DNA of 5,417 bases, from the NCBI GenBank assembly GCA_002396325.1, contig DGXM01000201.1:1-5417 (forward strand). Reading direction: 5' to 3'. This DNA is from Treponema sp. UBA4232. Its GTDB lineage: Bacteria > Spirochaetota > Spirochaetia > Treponematales > Treponemataceae. The notes beneath the pieces were generated by a model. That model worked only from the letters and a program-made list of their open reading frames with translations, searched no databases and was not told the origin of the DNA. This document shows positions 1 to 5,239 of this stretch, piece by piece; position 1 is the first letter of the stretch, and every line of letters starts with the position of its first letter. Made by a program: the position numbers and the translations under genes.

Positions 1-198
1 CTCGACAGGCTCCGCTTCGGGAACCTCCTCCAACTCCTCGACAGGCTCCGCTTCGGGAACTTCCTCCAACTCCTCGACAGGCTCCGCTTCGGGAACTTCC
101 TCCAACTCCTCGACAGGCTCCGCTTCGGGAACTTCCTCCAATTCCTCGACAGGCTCAGCTTCGGGAACTTCCTCAACTTCTTCAACAGGCTCAATTTC
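1..198 (-). repeat. 36-bp in-frame tandem repeat (12-residue unit EPVEELEEVPEA)
   Basis: Units start at 1, 37, 73, 109 and 145, with a decayed sixth at 181. Units 1-4 differ from each other by single C/T changes (a C in unit 1 at the GAACCTCC site, a T in unit 4 near its end). Unit 5 has several changes, and the sixth keeps only the EPVE core. On the coding strand each unit encodes a strongly acidic 12-mer. The array reaches base 1, so the true copy number is not visible. The near identity at the nucleotide level points to recent slippage or recombination rather than selection on protein sequence alone. Confidence 0.95.
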
Positions 199-1497
199 TG
201 ACACAACCGCCGGATTTGAACTGAGCTGCTCCAACGAAGCCTTGTAACTGCCGCTGATGATTTTCATAAACTCGTTCCAGCTTTTGTCCAGAGCATCGGT
301 GATTTCGCGGCTGTGCTTTTTTCCGGTGGAGCCGAGACTCTTTACAATCTCCGCATTCACGTCCTGCTTCCGCAAGGCAACCTTTTTCTCAAGTTCCTTC
401 CAGTCATCCGTGTCCTTGCGCTCAAGATATTCTTTGAACAATGCTATTTCGAATTTGCGGATTCGTTCGCGGATTAAAATCGTGTCATCGTGGCGTATGT
501 TAAACAGGAGGAAAATGACCAAAAAAAGAGTGAGTGCCAGCGCAGTCAGAAGGAGCCATTTTTCCATGTCAGAGAAGACAAAATCCTCGTTGGGACTTAT
601 CCAGCCGATGTTGCAGTAACGCGAAGTCTTTCCTGTGACCAGAATCAAAAGAGCTCCCTTTTCATCCTGCACCAGCTGCTCCGCACCGTACTGCCCCGCA
701 TCCCACAATCTGCGGATTTGAGGCTCAAGCACGGACCTTCCCACCAACGGCATTCCGAACACAACGCCCGTATTATCCGAGGTCTGCACATTCATGCCGT
801 TTGCGACAGGAGCCACGACCTTCACGCGGGAATTCAAAGAAACCAAATTTTCCGCAATGACAAGACGCAAAAAATCGTCCGCCGCAACATAAAACAAAAG
901 TGTTCCCCGGTAGGCAGTGTATTTGTCGAAATACGGGAATGAAAAAATCAGCCTGTCTCTTTCGCTGTCGTAGTAACGGGCAGCTCTGTCTGTCATCAAC
1001 TTGGGAGTCGAAGCATATTCACCGTTGTCAAAAGTGGCAAGGCATCCGAAATCGACTTCCCCAAGCTCCTGATAATTTCTGTATGCAATATAGCCTCCTT
1101 CCTGACTCAGAATATCGGAAGGGAATGTGCTGTAGTGCACGTGGATTCCATCGGCCTCAACCACGCGGACTCCGAGAACTCCGGCATTTTTTTCCATAAG
1201 TTCCGCAGTCATTTTCTGGCGGTTTTCAATATCCGTGTCGGTACTGTCTCTTTCGATGAAAGTCTTGGTGCGGTCATCAAGTGAATAAACCGCAAAAGTG
1301 GAAAGAAGGTCGTCGACGTAAGTGTCGTAAATCCCGCTGATTTTTTCAAGATTCTGCTTGATGTTTTCAACCATGCGGGGCTGATAATAATGCATCTCGA
1401 TAAACGAGAATCCCCCCATAAACGCCACAACACACACAAGAGAGAAAATTACTATTGATATTAAAAGGCTGAAAGCCACTTTATGAGACGAAGACAC
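1..1497 (-). CDS. Two-TM membrane protein with Cache-like extracytoplasmic domain and acidic C-terminal repeats (partial, C-terminus beyond window)
   Basis: The reverse-strand frame is open for 499 codons from a GTG at 1497 to the window edge, so the C-terminus is missing. I chose GTG because an in-frame TAG lies at 1542-1540 and a GGGAG Shine-Dalgarno sits 6 nt upstream. Residues about 7-32 form a transmembrane helix, about 33-312 a large extracytoplasmic domain, and about 314-334 a second helix followed by a basic segment (NIRHDD, RERIRK), so the remainder is cytoplasmic. This topology, with a 'SFPYFDKYTAYRGTLLFYV' stretch before the second helix, resembles dCache sensor proteins; that is inference, not a profile match. 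A charged, probably helical region (about 335-430) leads into 12-residue EPVEELEEVPEA repeats. Any output domain (kinase, cyclase, phosphatase, methyl-accepting) would lie beyond the repeats, out of view. It is the fourth gene of the minus-strand cluster, 117 bp after the radical SAM gene, and may have its own promoter there. The exact function is unknown. Confidence 0.85.
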   Translation of the reverse strand, partial: MSSSHKVAFSLLISIVIFSLVCVVAFMGGFSFIEMHYYQPRMVENIKQNLEKISGIYDTYVDDLLSTFAVYSLDDRTKTFIERDSTDTDIENRQKMTAELMEKNAGVLGVRVVEADGIHVHYSTFPSDILSQEGGYIAYRNYQELGEVDFGCLATFDNGEYASTPKLMTDRAARYYDSERDRLIFSFPYFDKYTAYRGTLLFYVAADDFLRLVIAENLVSLNSRVKVVAPVANGMNVQTSDNTGVVFGMPLVGRSVLEPQIRRLWDAGQYGAEQLVQDEKGALLILVTGKTSRYCNIGWISPNEDFVFSDMEKWLLLTALALTLFLVIFLLFNIRHDDTILIRERIRKFEIALFKEYLERKDTDDWKELEKKVALRKQDVNAEIVKSLGSTGKKHSREITDALDKSWNEFMKIISGSYKASLEQLSSNPAVVSEIEPVEEVEEVPEAEPVEELEEVPEAEPVEELEEVPEAEPVEELEEVPEAEPVEELEEVPEAEPVE

Positions 1498-1503
1498 AAC
1501 CTG

Positions 1504-1508
1504 CTCCC
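1504..1508 (-). promoter_or_regulatory. Shine-Dalgarno GGGAG that fixes a GTG start
   Basis: GGGAG stands 6 nt before the GTG at 1497. No in-frame ATG exists between the upstream stop (1542-1540) and this point, and the next in-frame GTG (1479) would cut into the first membrane helix. This site therefore decides the start of the membrane protein. Confidence 0.6.
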
Positions 1509-1614
1509 GGAAAGGAAGATTCAGAAATCCATTGGACCTCTACTTTTTATCGGCAGATTCGGATTGCTTCTTAAGGGAGGCGCAAAAAACATCGGTTTCA
1601 GAGATGCCGCAAAC

Positions 1615-2625
1615 TCAAAGGAGACCCGTTTTCCAGTGCCAGACAGGGGTTGCGAGAGCATTGCTGAAGGGCTGGGTTCGATTGAAATCAGGGAGCCAGG
1701 AATCGTCATCGCTCAGGTCCTGGTAGAAAAGCCATTCAAAACCGTAAGCGTCTATGAGATCACGCAAATCCCGGTCCTCGGATTGTGTTACCATGCGGTT
1801 CTGAAACGACTCAAGGGATTTTTCACGCTTTTTCAATTCCTCTTCGCTGCCTGTGAACTTCACGGGTGTATACTGCGACATAAGGGAAATGCAGGCTCTT
1901 CCGTCGGCGTGTTTTTTGAGCCAGTCCAAAGTCGAAACGGTATCGTCCAATCTTCCAGGAAGAAAAAGATGCCTGATGATTACGCCCTTCTTGATTTTTT
2001 CCCTTTCCTCTCCGTTTTTTTTCACGGTCGTCACTTCAAGGGGAAAATTCTGCACCATCCATCTTACTGCACGGCGGGCAACCACAGGATAGTCTTCGGC
2101 ACCGAAAAGCTCGGCGCTCATAATCGGATTCAGGGTCTTCAAGTCGGGAAGCCAGATGTCCACAAGCCCTTTCAAAAGCTCAAGGGATTCCACGGACTCA
2201 AAGGCGGAACTGTTCCAGGCCACGGGGATTTTGAGACCTGCGTTTTTTGCTTCGGCAAGATATTCCGCAATCAGAGGAATGTGATGACTTCCGGTTATAA
2301 GATTGATGTTCTCGGCACCGCGTTTCTGAAGCTCAAGACAGATTTTCACGAAATCGGCGGAGTCAACATCGGCCCCCATATTCTGTTGGCTTATCTGGTA
2401 GTTTTGGCAAAAAGAGCAGCGGAGAGTGCAGCCGGTAAAAAAGACGGCACCGCTTCCGCCGAACACCGTGACCAGAGGCTCTTCCCCGAAATGGAGTGTG
2501 GCAGAGGCAATGCGGAGTGCGGAATCCGATCTGCAGAATCCTTTTTGCCCTGAAAGACGGCATATTCCGCAATGACGTGGACACTGGGCACAGGCTTTGT
2601 ATAGAAATTCCGTGGCGGCGTTCAT
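1615..2625 (-). CDS. Radical SAM protein, PflX-like (COG1313, pyruvate formate-lyase activase-related)
   Basis: This 336-residue protein carries the radical SAM cluster motif CxxxCxxC at C66, C70 and C73 (GCTLRCSFCQN), which binds a [4Fe-4S] cluster and S-adenosylmethionine for radical generation. An N-terminal cysteine group (C12, C15, C19, C22, C31) in a CxxCPRxC context is typical of the PflX/COG1313 branch. Further family-like blocks are NLITGSHH (108-115), a 'WNSSAFE' strand (137-143), DIWLPDLK (156-163), RHLFLPG (218-224) and SLMSQYTP (246-253). Despite the activase-style name, the family has no settled substrate and no pyruvate formate-lyase gene is visible here. The C-terminus past about residue 290 includes a Trp- and Pro-containing tail (PVWHW). 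The ATG overlaps the stop of the upstream gene (TGATG), implying translational coupling; only a 3-nt AGG could act as Shine-Dalgarno. The protein is presumably cytoplasmic. The family call is firm and the biological role is open. Confidence 0.93.
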   Translation of the reverse strand: MNAATEFLYKACAQCPRHCGICRLSGQKGFCRSDSALRIASATLHFGEEPLVTVFGGSGAVFFTGCTLRCSFCQNYQISQQNMGADVDSADFVKICLELQKRGAENINLITGSHHIPLIAEYLAEAKNAGLKIPVAWNSSAFESVESLELLKGLVDIWLPDLKTLNPIMSAELFGAEDYPVVARRAVRWMVQNFPLEVTTVKKNGEEREKIKKGVIIRHLFLPGRLDDTVSTLDWLKKHADGRACISLMSQYTPVKFTGSEEELKKREKSLESFQNRMVTQSEDRDLRDLIDAYGFEWLFYQDLSDDDSWLPDFNRTQPFSNALATPVWHWKTGLL

Positions 2626-3029
2626 CAGAGGGCCTGTTTTTCAACAAAGAGCGACATAAGTCCGTTCAATGCGCCAATGTCAACATCTTCGGCCTCGAAA
2701 GTCGTGAGCGAGCACAGTTCCTTCCAATCTTCCGTAGTGAGACATTCCGTGAATTCGGATGAACCGTCCAGAACCGAAGACATGGCGGCGAGTTTGTCTA
2801 TGTTTGCCGTGACGGGTTCTTCGTTTATGCTTTCAGAAACATCAATATAAGTATGAATCCAGTAATCCACGAAAGAAGATGCAAGGGATTCAACTCCTGG
2901 ATGTGAGCGCACAAAACATTCTCCAAGCCTGGAACAGACGCGCAAACCGCTGTAATCAGAGGGATGGTCTGCCCTTTCGTGTTTTTTGATTTTTTCGGCG
3001 TCCGAATAAAGCTTCTGAATCGAATCCAT
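2625..3029 (-). CDS. Conserved-looking hypothetical protein, 134 aa, coupled to radical SAM gene
   Basis: I do not recognise this protein. The frame stays open upstream to an ATG at 3155, but I place the start at the ATG at 3029. That ATG comes one base after the stop of the preceding gene (TAA-A-ATG), and the longer version would overlap that gene by more than 120 bp with a low-complexity Ser-rich leader. The 134-residue product has no signal peptide or membrane helix, is acidic, and looks largely helical: an N-terminal charged helix (MDSIQKLYSDAEKIKKHE), a middle stretch with C32 and C38, an amphipathic segment around 'FVDYWIHTY', and an acidic C-terminal half. Its stop overlaps the radical SAM start by one base, so the two proteins are made in a linked way, and it could be a partner or substrate; this is inference from position only. 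A Shine-Dalgarno sequence is not evident, which fits reinitiation after the upstream stop. Confidence 0.8.
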   Translation of the reverse strand: MDSIQKLYSDAEKIKKHERADHPSDYSGLRVCSRLGECFVRSHPGVESLASSFVDYWIHTYIDVSESINEEPVTANIDKLAAMSSVLDGSSEFTECLTTEDWKELCSLTTFEAEDVDIGALNGLMSLFVEKQAL

Positions 3030-3030
3030 T

Positions 3031-3525
3031 TTAGTACCGCACCACAGAACCGTCGGAAAGAACGGCAGGATTTTTGCTGAAGAAGACGTACTGGGCATGC
3101 TTTGCGCCGAGTTCCTCTTTGAAAAAAGCCGGATCCGTTTCATCAGGGATTGCAAAGCCGATTACCGATGCACAGTCTTTTATGCGGCGGGCACAGTGCT
3201 TCATGCTTGCGGTCAAATCTTCTTTTTTTGCCTGAGTCGAAGTGTCGGAATCCGCTTCTGGAACCACAACTGCGTAAAGGTTCCTCTCTTCGAGCACTTT
3301 GAGCCAATCACGGAAAATCGCAAGGAATTCCTCGTTGTAATGCTCTTCGTCAAGACCAACCTGAGTCCAAGGCACTTTCACAAAGAAAGGACCTCCTTCA
3401 GACGGAGCGGAATCAGGCACACATTCCGCACAGGGCACTACGTCTGCATTTGAAACAGGAACTTCCGTTCCATCCAATTTAAAAAGAGAATTGTCCCTTG
3501 ATGTGAATCTAGCTTCAAGTTTCAT
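3031..3525 (-). CDS. Hypothetical protein, 164 aa, first gene of minus-strand cluster; half-barrel glycosidase-like pattern
   Basis: No family is recognised with confidence. There is no signal peptide or membrane helix, so it is likely cytoplasmic. After an N-terminal segment with a CxxC pair (C32, C35), the order of elements is a strand ending in VKVPW (49-53), a helix (60-80), a strand AVVVPEAD (85-92), a helix with 'HCARRIKD' (110-117), and a strand VIGFAIPDE (121-129). This order recalls the beta-2 to beta-4 part of clan GH-A TIM barrels, where the fourth strand ends in an Asn-Glu acid/base pair; here it reads Asp-Glu, and the chain ends at residue 164, far too short for a whole barrel. 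The resemblance is inference only. The ATG at 3525 sits 7 nt after a strong -10 box and has no Shine-Dalgarno, implying a leaderless mRNA. One base separates its stop from the next start. Confidence 0.82.
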   Translation of the reverse strand: MKLEARFTSRDNSLFKLDGTEVPVSNADVVPCAECVPDSAPSEGGPFFVKVPWTQVGLDEEHYNEEFLAIFRDWLKVLEERNLYAVVVPEADSDTSTQAKKEDLTASMKHCARRIKDCASVIGFAIPDETDPAFFKEELGAKHAQYVFFSKNPAVLSDGSVVRY

Positions 3526-3532
3526 GGGGTCA

Positions 3533-3561
3533 AGTATAGACTATTTTTCGAGGGCTGTAAA
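3533..3561 (-). promoter_or_regulatory. Sigma70-type promoter of the minus-strand cluster (predicted leaderless transcript)
   Basis: On the minus strand TTTACA (3561-3556) and TATACT (3538-3533) are 17 bp apart, each matching the sigma70 consensus at five of six positions. Only 7 nt (TGACCCC) separate the -10 box from the ATG at 3525, so transcription should begin at or within about 2 nt of the start codon. Confidence 0.75.
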
Positions 3562-3592
3562 GGGTTCGAATCTTACTGTGGATTATATGGAA

Positions 3593-3630
3593 TAAAAGAA
3601 AAGTCACCGTTCTCTTTTCACCCTGAACGG
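3593..3630 (-). terminator. Probable Rho-independent terminator after ptsN
   Basis: On the minus strand CCGTTC (3630-3625) pairs with GAACGG (3612-3607) across a 12-nt loop, with G-U pairs possible at the base, followed after a few nt by TTTTCTTTTATT. The stem is short. Its position about 80 nt past the ptsN stop and just before the next promoter suits an end of the ptsN transcript. A second, bulged hairpin (3647-3650 with 3675-3678, CCTTT/AAAGG inside) lies closer to ptsN but has no T-tract. Confidence 0.45.
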
Positions 3631-3710
3631 CAACTCTTCCGAGACTGCGGGGAACCTTTTTAGGGTAAAGGCTTCCGCATTGTTAAACTGATTTTCAAAA
3701 AACGTTGATA

Positions 3711-4157
3711 CTACTCAGTAAGAATCTTGATGACTTCTGCCTTGTCGGAAGTATTCAAAATCTGTGCGCGCTTGTCGGCAGACTTGAACAACAGGCTCAC
3801 CTCAGCCAAAAACTGCAGGTGTGGACCGGTCTTATTCACAGGAGAGAGCGTCATAATGAAGATGCGGCAGGGTTCCTGGTCAAGACTGTCAAAATCAACA
3901 GCTTTATCCGAAATACCGATGCATGCAACCAAATCGGAAACAGTGTCGGTCTTGCCATGAGGGATAGCTATGCCGTGCTTCATACCGGTAGACATTTTGC
4001 GTTCACGATCGAGCACACACTCTTTTGCGGCAGCCTTATCGGTTACCTTTCCGGCTTTCACGAGCACATCCAGCAACTCGTCAATAATCTCTTCCTTTGT
4101 AGAACCTTTCAAGTGCAGGTCTACGGTTTCAGGTGTTAATACAGTTCTTAAGTCCAT
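3711..4157 (-). CDS. ptsN: PTS EIIA-type regulatory protein, PtsN (EIIA-Ntr) family
   Basis: This 148-residue protein has the usual length and layout of a single EIIA fructose/nitrogen-type domain. The phosphorylation site is H67 in GMKHGIAIPHGKTD (58-71), the hallmark GIAIPHG motif. Preceding helices (KEEIIDELLDVLVKAGKV) and the later 'RIFIMTLSP' strand and 'HLQFLAEVSLLFK' helix also fit the family. It would accept phosphate from an HPr/NPr-type protein and act in the cytoplasm as a regulator rather than a transporter. No EIIB, EIIC, HPr or enzyme I gene lies in the window; treponemes are known to keep PtsN, HPr and HPr kinase without sugar permeases, which matches. Transcription is monocistronic by appearance: its own promoter ends 7 nt before the ATG, with no Shine-Dalgarno, and a probable terminator follows. 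Its targets cannot be deduced from sequence. Confidence 0.95.
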   Translation of the reverse strand: MDLRTVLTPETVDLHLKGSTKEEIIDELLDVLVKAGKVTDKAAAKECVLDRERKMSTGMKHGIAIPHGKTDTVSDLVACIGISDKAVDFDSLDQEPCRIFIMTLSPVNKTGPHLQFLAEVSLLFKSADKRAQILNTSDKAEVIKILTE

Positions 4158-4164
4158 AATTTAT

Positions 4165-4193
4165 AGTCTATGTTCTGTCGCTTAATTTGTCAA
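4165..4193 (-). promoter_or_regulatory. Sigma70-type promoter of ptsN (predicted leaderless transcript)
   Basis: TTGACA (4193-4188), a perfect -35 box, is followed after 17 bp by TAGACT (4170-4165), a 4/6 -10 match. Seven nt (ATAAATT) remain before the ATG at 4157 and contain no purine-rich Shine-Dalgarno. The layout is identical to the promoter at 3533-3561. Confidence 0.72.
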
Positions 4194-4223
4194 GAAAAAA
4201 AAACACAATTTTTCAAGAAAATC

Positions 4224-4237
4224 GTGAAAATTTTCAC
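4224..4237. promoter_or_regulatory. 14-bp perfect palindrome, possible operator
   Basis: GTGAAAATTTTCAC is a perfect inverted repeat in the 243-bp divergent region between ptsN and the transglycosylase gene. It lies about 30 bp upstream of the ptsN -35 box, where an activator or repressor dimer could bind. AT-rich DNA raises the chance level, but the GTG/CAC ends make it more specific than a plain A/T run. Confidence 0.35.
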
Positions 4238-4240
4238 TGG

Positions 4241-4270
4241 AAAACGCATAATTCCGTAAAAAAACGCATA
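4241..4270. repeat. Direct repeat AAAACGCATA, two copies 20 bp apart
   Basis: The 10-mer occurs at 4241-4250 and 4261-4270, so the copies are about two helical turns apart and on the same face of the DNA. This is the usual arrangement for tandem binding sites. The repeat is in the divergent intergenic region and could serve either gene. Confidence 0.45.
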
Positions 4271-4349
4271 TTTTTCAAATAAATTCAAAAATTTACTTGC
4301 CTTAAAAAAAAAATTATGCCAATATAGCCGCTGAGCGAGAGTATTTCAA

Positions 4350-4383
4350 AAATCTCCAAAAAGTCAAGCAATATTGGAGATTT
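4350..4383 (+). promoter_or_regulatory. 10-bp perfect inverted repeat in the leader of the transglycosylase gene
   Basis: AAATCTCCAA (4350-4359) and TTGGAGATTT (4374-4383) are exact reverse complements around a 14-nt loop. The right arm ends 5 nt before the AGGAG ribosome binding site. It could be an mRNA hairpin influencing ribosome access or a DNA operator. No T-tract follows, so a terminator is unlikely. I see no convincing promoter for this gene: upstream boxes such as TTGCCT (4297) or TTTACT (4292) pair only with poor -10 sequences around an A10 run (4304-4313). Confidence 0.5.
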
Positions 4384-4400
4384 AATACAGGAGAAACAAA

Positions 4401-5186
4401 ATGACTTTAACAAAAACAGATCTGCCCCATCCGCTGACGCTTCTTTGGCTCACGCTGGCTGTTTTTTCGGCATCTGTCTTTATCATCATTCCTGCAAGCT
4501 TAAGCGCCAGCCCCTCCCCACGCGCAACAGCCCACACCGCGCAGCCGCAGTCGAAAGAAATGGAAGAAAGTGAACAGACCTATGCGGCTCTCAACATGGA
4601 AGAAGCCTTGGAGGAGTGGAACTCTGAAGACGATGTGGCCCTGCATCTTTTAAGGCAGCCGCAGACAAGAGCATCCGTTGAATGGTTTTACATTGCTGTA
4701 ACCGGAAGCCGTGAGATTACACTTGCAATCCTTGATGCGGCAGATGAAAACAACATCCCCCTTTCACTTGCATTCGCACTGGCCTATACCGAAAGCAGAT
4801 ACAAGACAACAGCGGTGCACGAAAACAAAAACCAGACGATTGACCGCGGGCTTTTCCAACTGAACAGCGCGTCTTTCCCGAAACTTTCAGAAGAAGAGTT
4901 TTTCAATCCGAAGACTTCAGCAAGCAAAGGGCTTGGGCATTTGAGATTCTGCCTTGATACGGCTGGAAATGAAATCGCTGCAATCGCAATGTACAACGCA
5001 GGCACAAACAAAGTCCACAGCAACCGCACTCCAAAATCGACCTTGGACTACATCGCCAAGATTGAAAATTACCGTGCAATGCTTGACGGGGATTTCAATG
5101 AGCAGGTTTTAAGTCTGTACAACACACCGAACACAGACGCACCCCTCCTTGCAAAAGCCGATTTCAAACCGAATCCAGAGCTTTAA
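4401..5186 (+). CDS. Secreted SLT-type lytic transglycosylase
   Basis: This 261-residue protein starts at an ATG preceded by AGGAG (4389-4393) with 7-nt spacing. Residues about 12-36 are a hydrophobic signal or anchor segment (cleavage plausible after the SLSA at 33-36), followed by a Ser/Pro/Ala-rich linker and an acidic stretch (52-78). The catalytic domain, about 95-235, has the lytic transglycosylase signature in order: the ESRY box with catalytic E131 (131-134), DRGLFQLN (148-155) and AIAMYNAG (194-201). Such enzymes cleave the MurNAc-GlcNAc bond of peptidoglycan without hydrolysis, forming 1,6-anhydro ends, and act in the periplasm during wall remodelling or insertion of envelope machines. 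The last 30 residues look disordered. It is transcribed alone, divergent from ptsN, with a possible leader hairpin. There is no lipobox, so a lipoprotein is not indicated. The domain call is firm; the cellular role is unknown. Confidence 0.93.
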   Translation: MTLTKTDLPHPLTLLWLTLAVFSASVFIIIPASLSASPSPRATAHTAQPQSKEMEESEQTYAALNMEEALEEWNSEDDVALHLLRQPQTRASVEWFYIAVTGSREITLAILDAADENNIPLSLAFALAYTESRYKTTAVHENKNQTIDRGLFQLNSASFPKLSEEEFFNPKTSASKGLGHLRFCLDTAGNEIAAIAMYNAGTNKVHSNRTPKSTLDYIAKIENYRAMLDGDFNEQVLSLYNTPNTDAPLLAKADFKPNPEL

Positions 5187-5203
5187 CCCGGGGTTTAAGC
5201 ATG

Positions 5204-5239
5204 ATATTAACTTTGCCTTAATATAGTTCAGTTTTTTTT
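5204..5239 (+). terminator. Weak candidate terminator after transglycosylase gene
   Basis: ATATTAA (5204-5210) and TTAATAT (5218-5224) form an all-A/T 7-bp stem, and a T8 run stands at 5232-5239, 7 nt further on. The stem is weak and the spacing is poor. A GC-richer imperfect hairpin overlaps the stop codon (5180-5200, one T-T mismatch) but is about 30 nt from the T run. One of these may end transcription. Confidence 0.25.

Noticed and set aside
1..198. The 36-bp repeats as a CRISPR array.
   Set aside because: The units are contiguous with no spacers and stay in frame within a protein-coding region.
257..1199. Three overlapping plus-strand open frames (257-619, 490-942, 900-1199).
   Set aside because: They lie opposite one continuous minus-strand frame with two membrane helices and a coherent protein pattern. 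None has a domain or convincing start.
1498..1614. A possible promoter in the 117-bp gap before the membrane protein (TTAAGA-17-GATAAA on the minus strand).
   Set aside because: Both boxes match the consensus at only four of six positions, so it cannot be separated from chance; read-through from the cluster is equally possible.
2015..2022. An A8 run on the coding strand of the radical SAM gene (codons 202-204, A-AAA-AAC), a possible slippage or frameshift site.
   Set aside because: The zero frame continues through all family motifs on both sides, there is no upstream Shine-Dalgarno-like stimulator or obvious downstream structure, and a Lys-Lys-Asn codon run explains it.
1483..2553. A 356-codon open frame on the plus strand opposite the radical SAM gene and its downstream gap.
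   Set aside because: It is antisense to a gene with clear radical SAM motifs, has no recognisable domain, and its composition reads as a mirror of the real frame.
2625..3155. A longer 176-codon version of the 134-aa gene, starting at 3155.
   Set aside because: It would overlap the 164-aa gene by over 120 bp with a low-complexity leader. The ATG at 3029 placed one base after the upstream stop is far more likely.
3553..3576. GGTTCGAATC on the plus strand, resembling a tRNA T-loop.
   Set aside because: The flanking bases do not form a T-stem (two A-A/A-C mismatches and two wobbles), no acceptor or anticodon arm is present, and the site overlaps a strong promoter.
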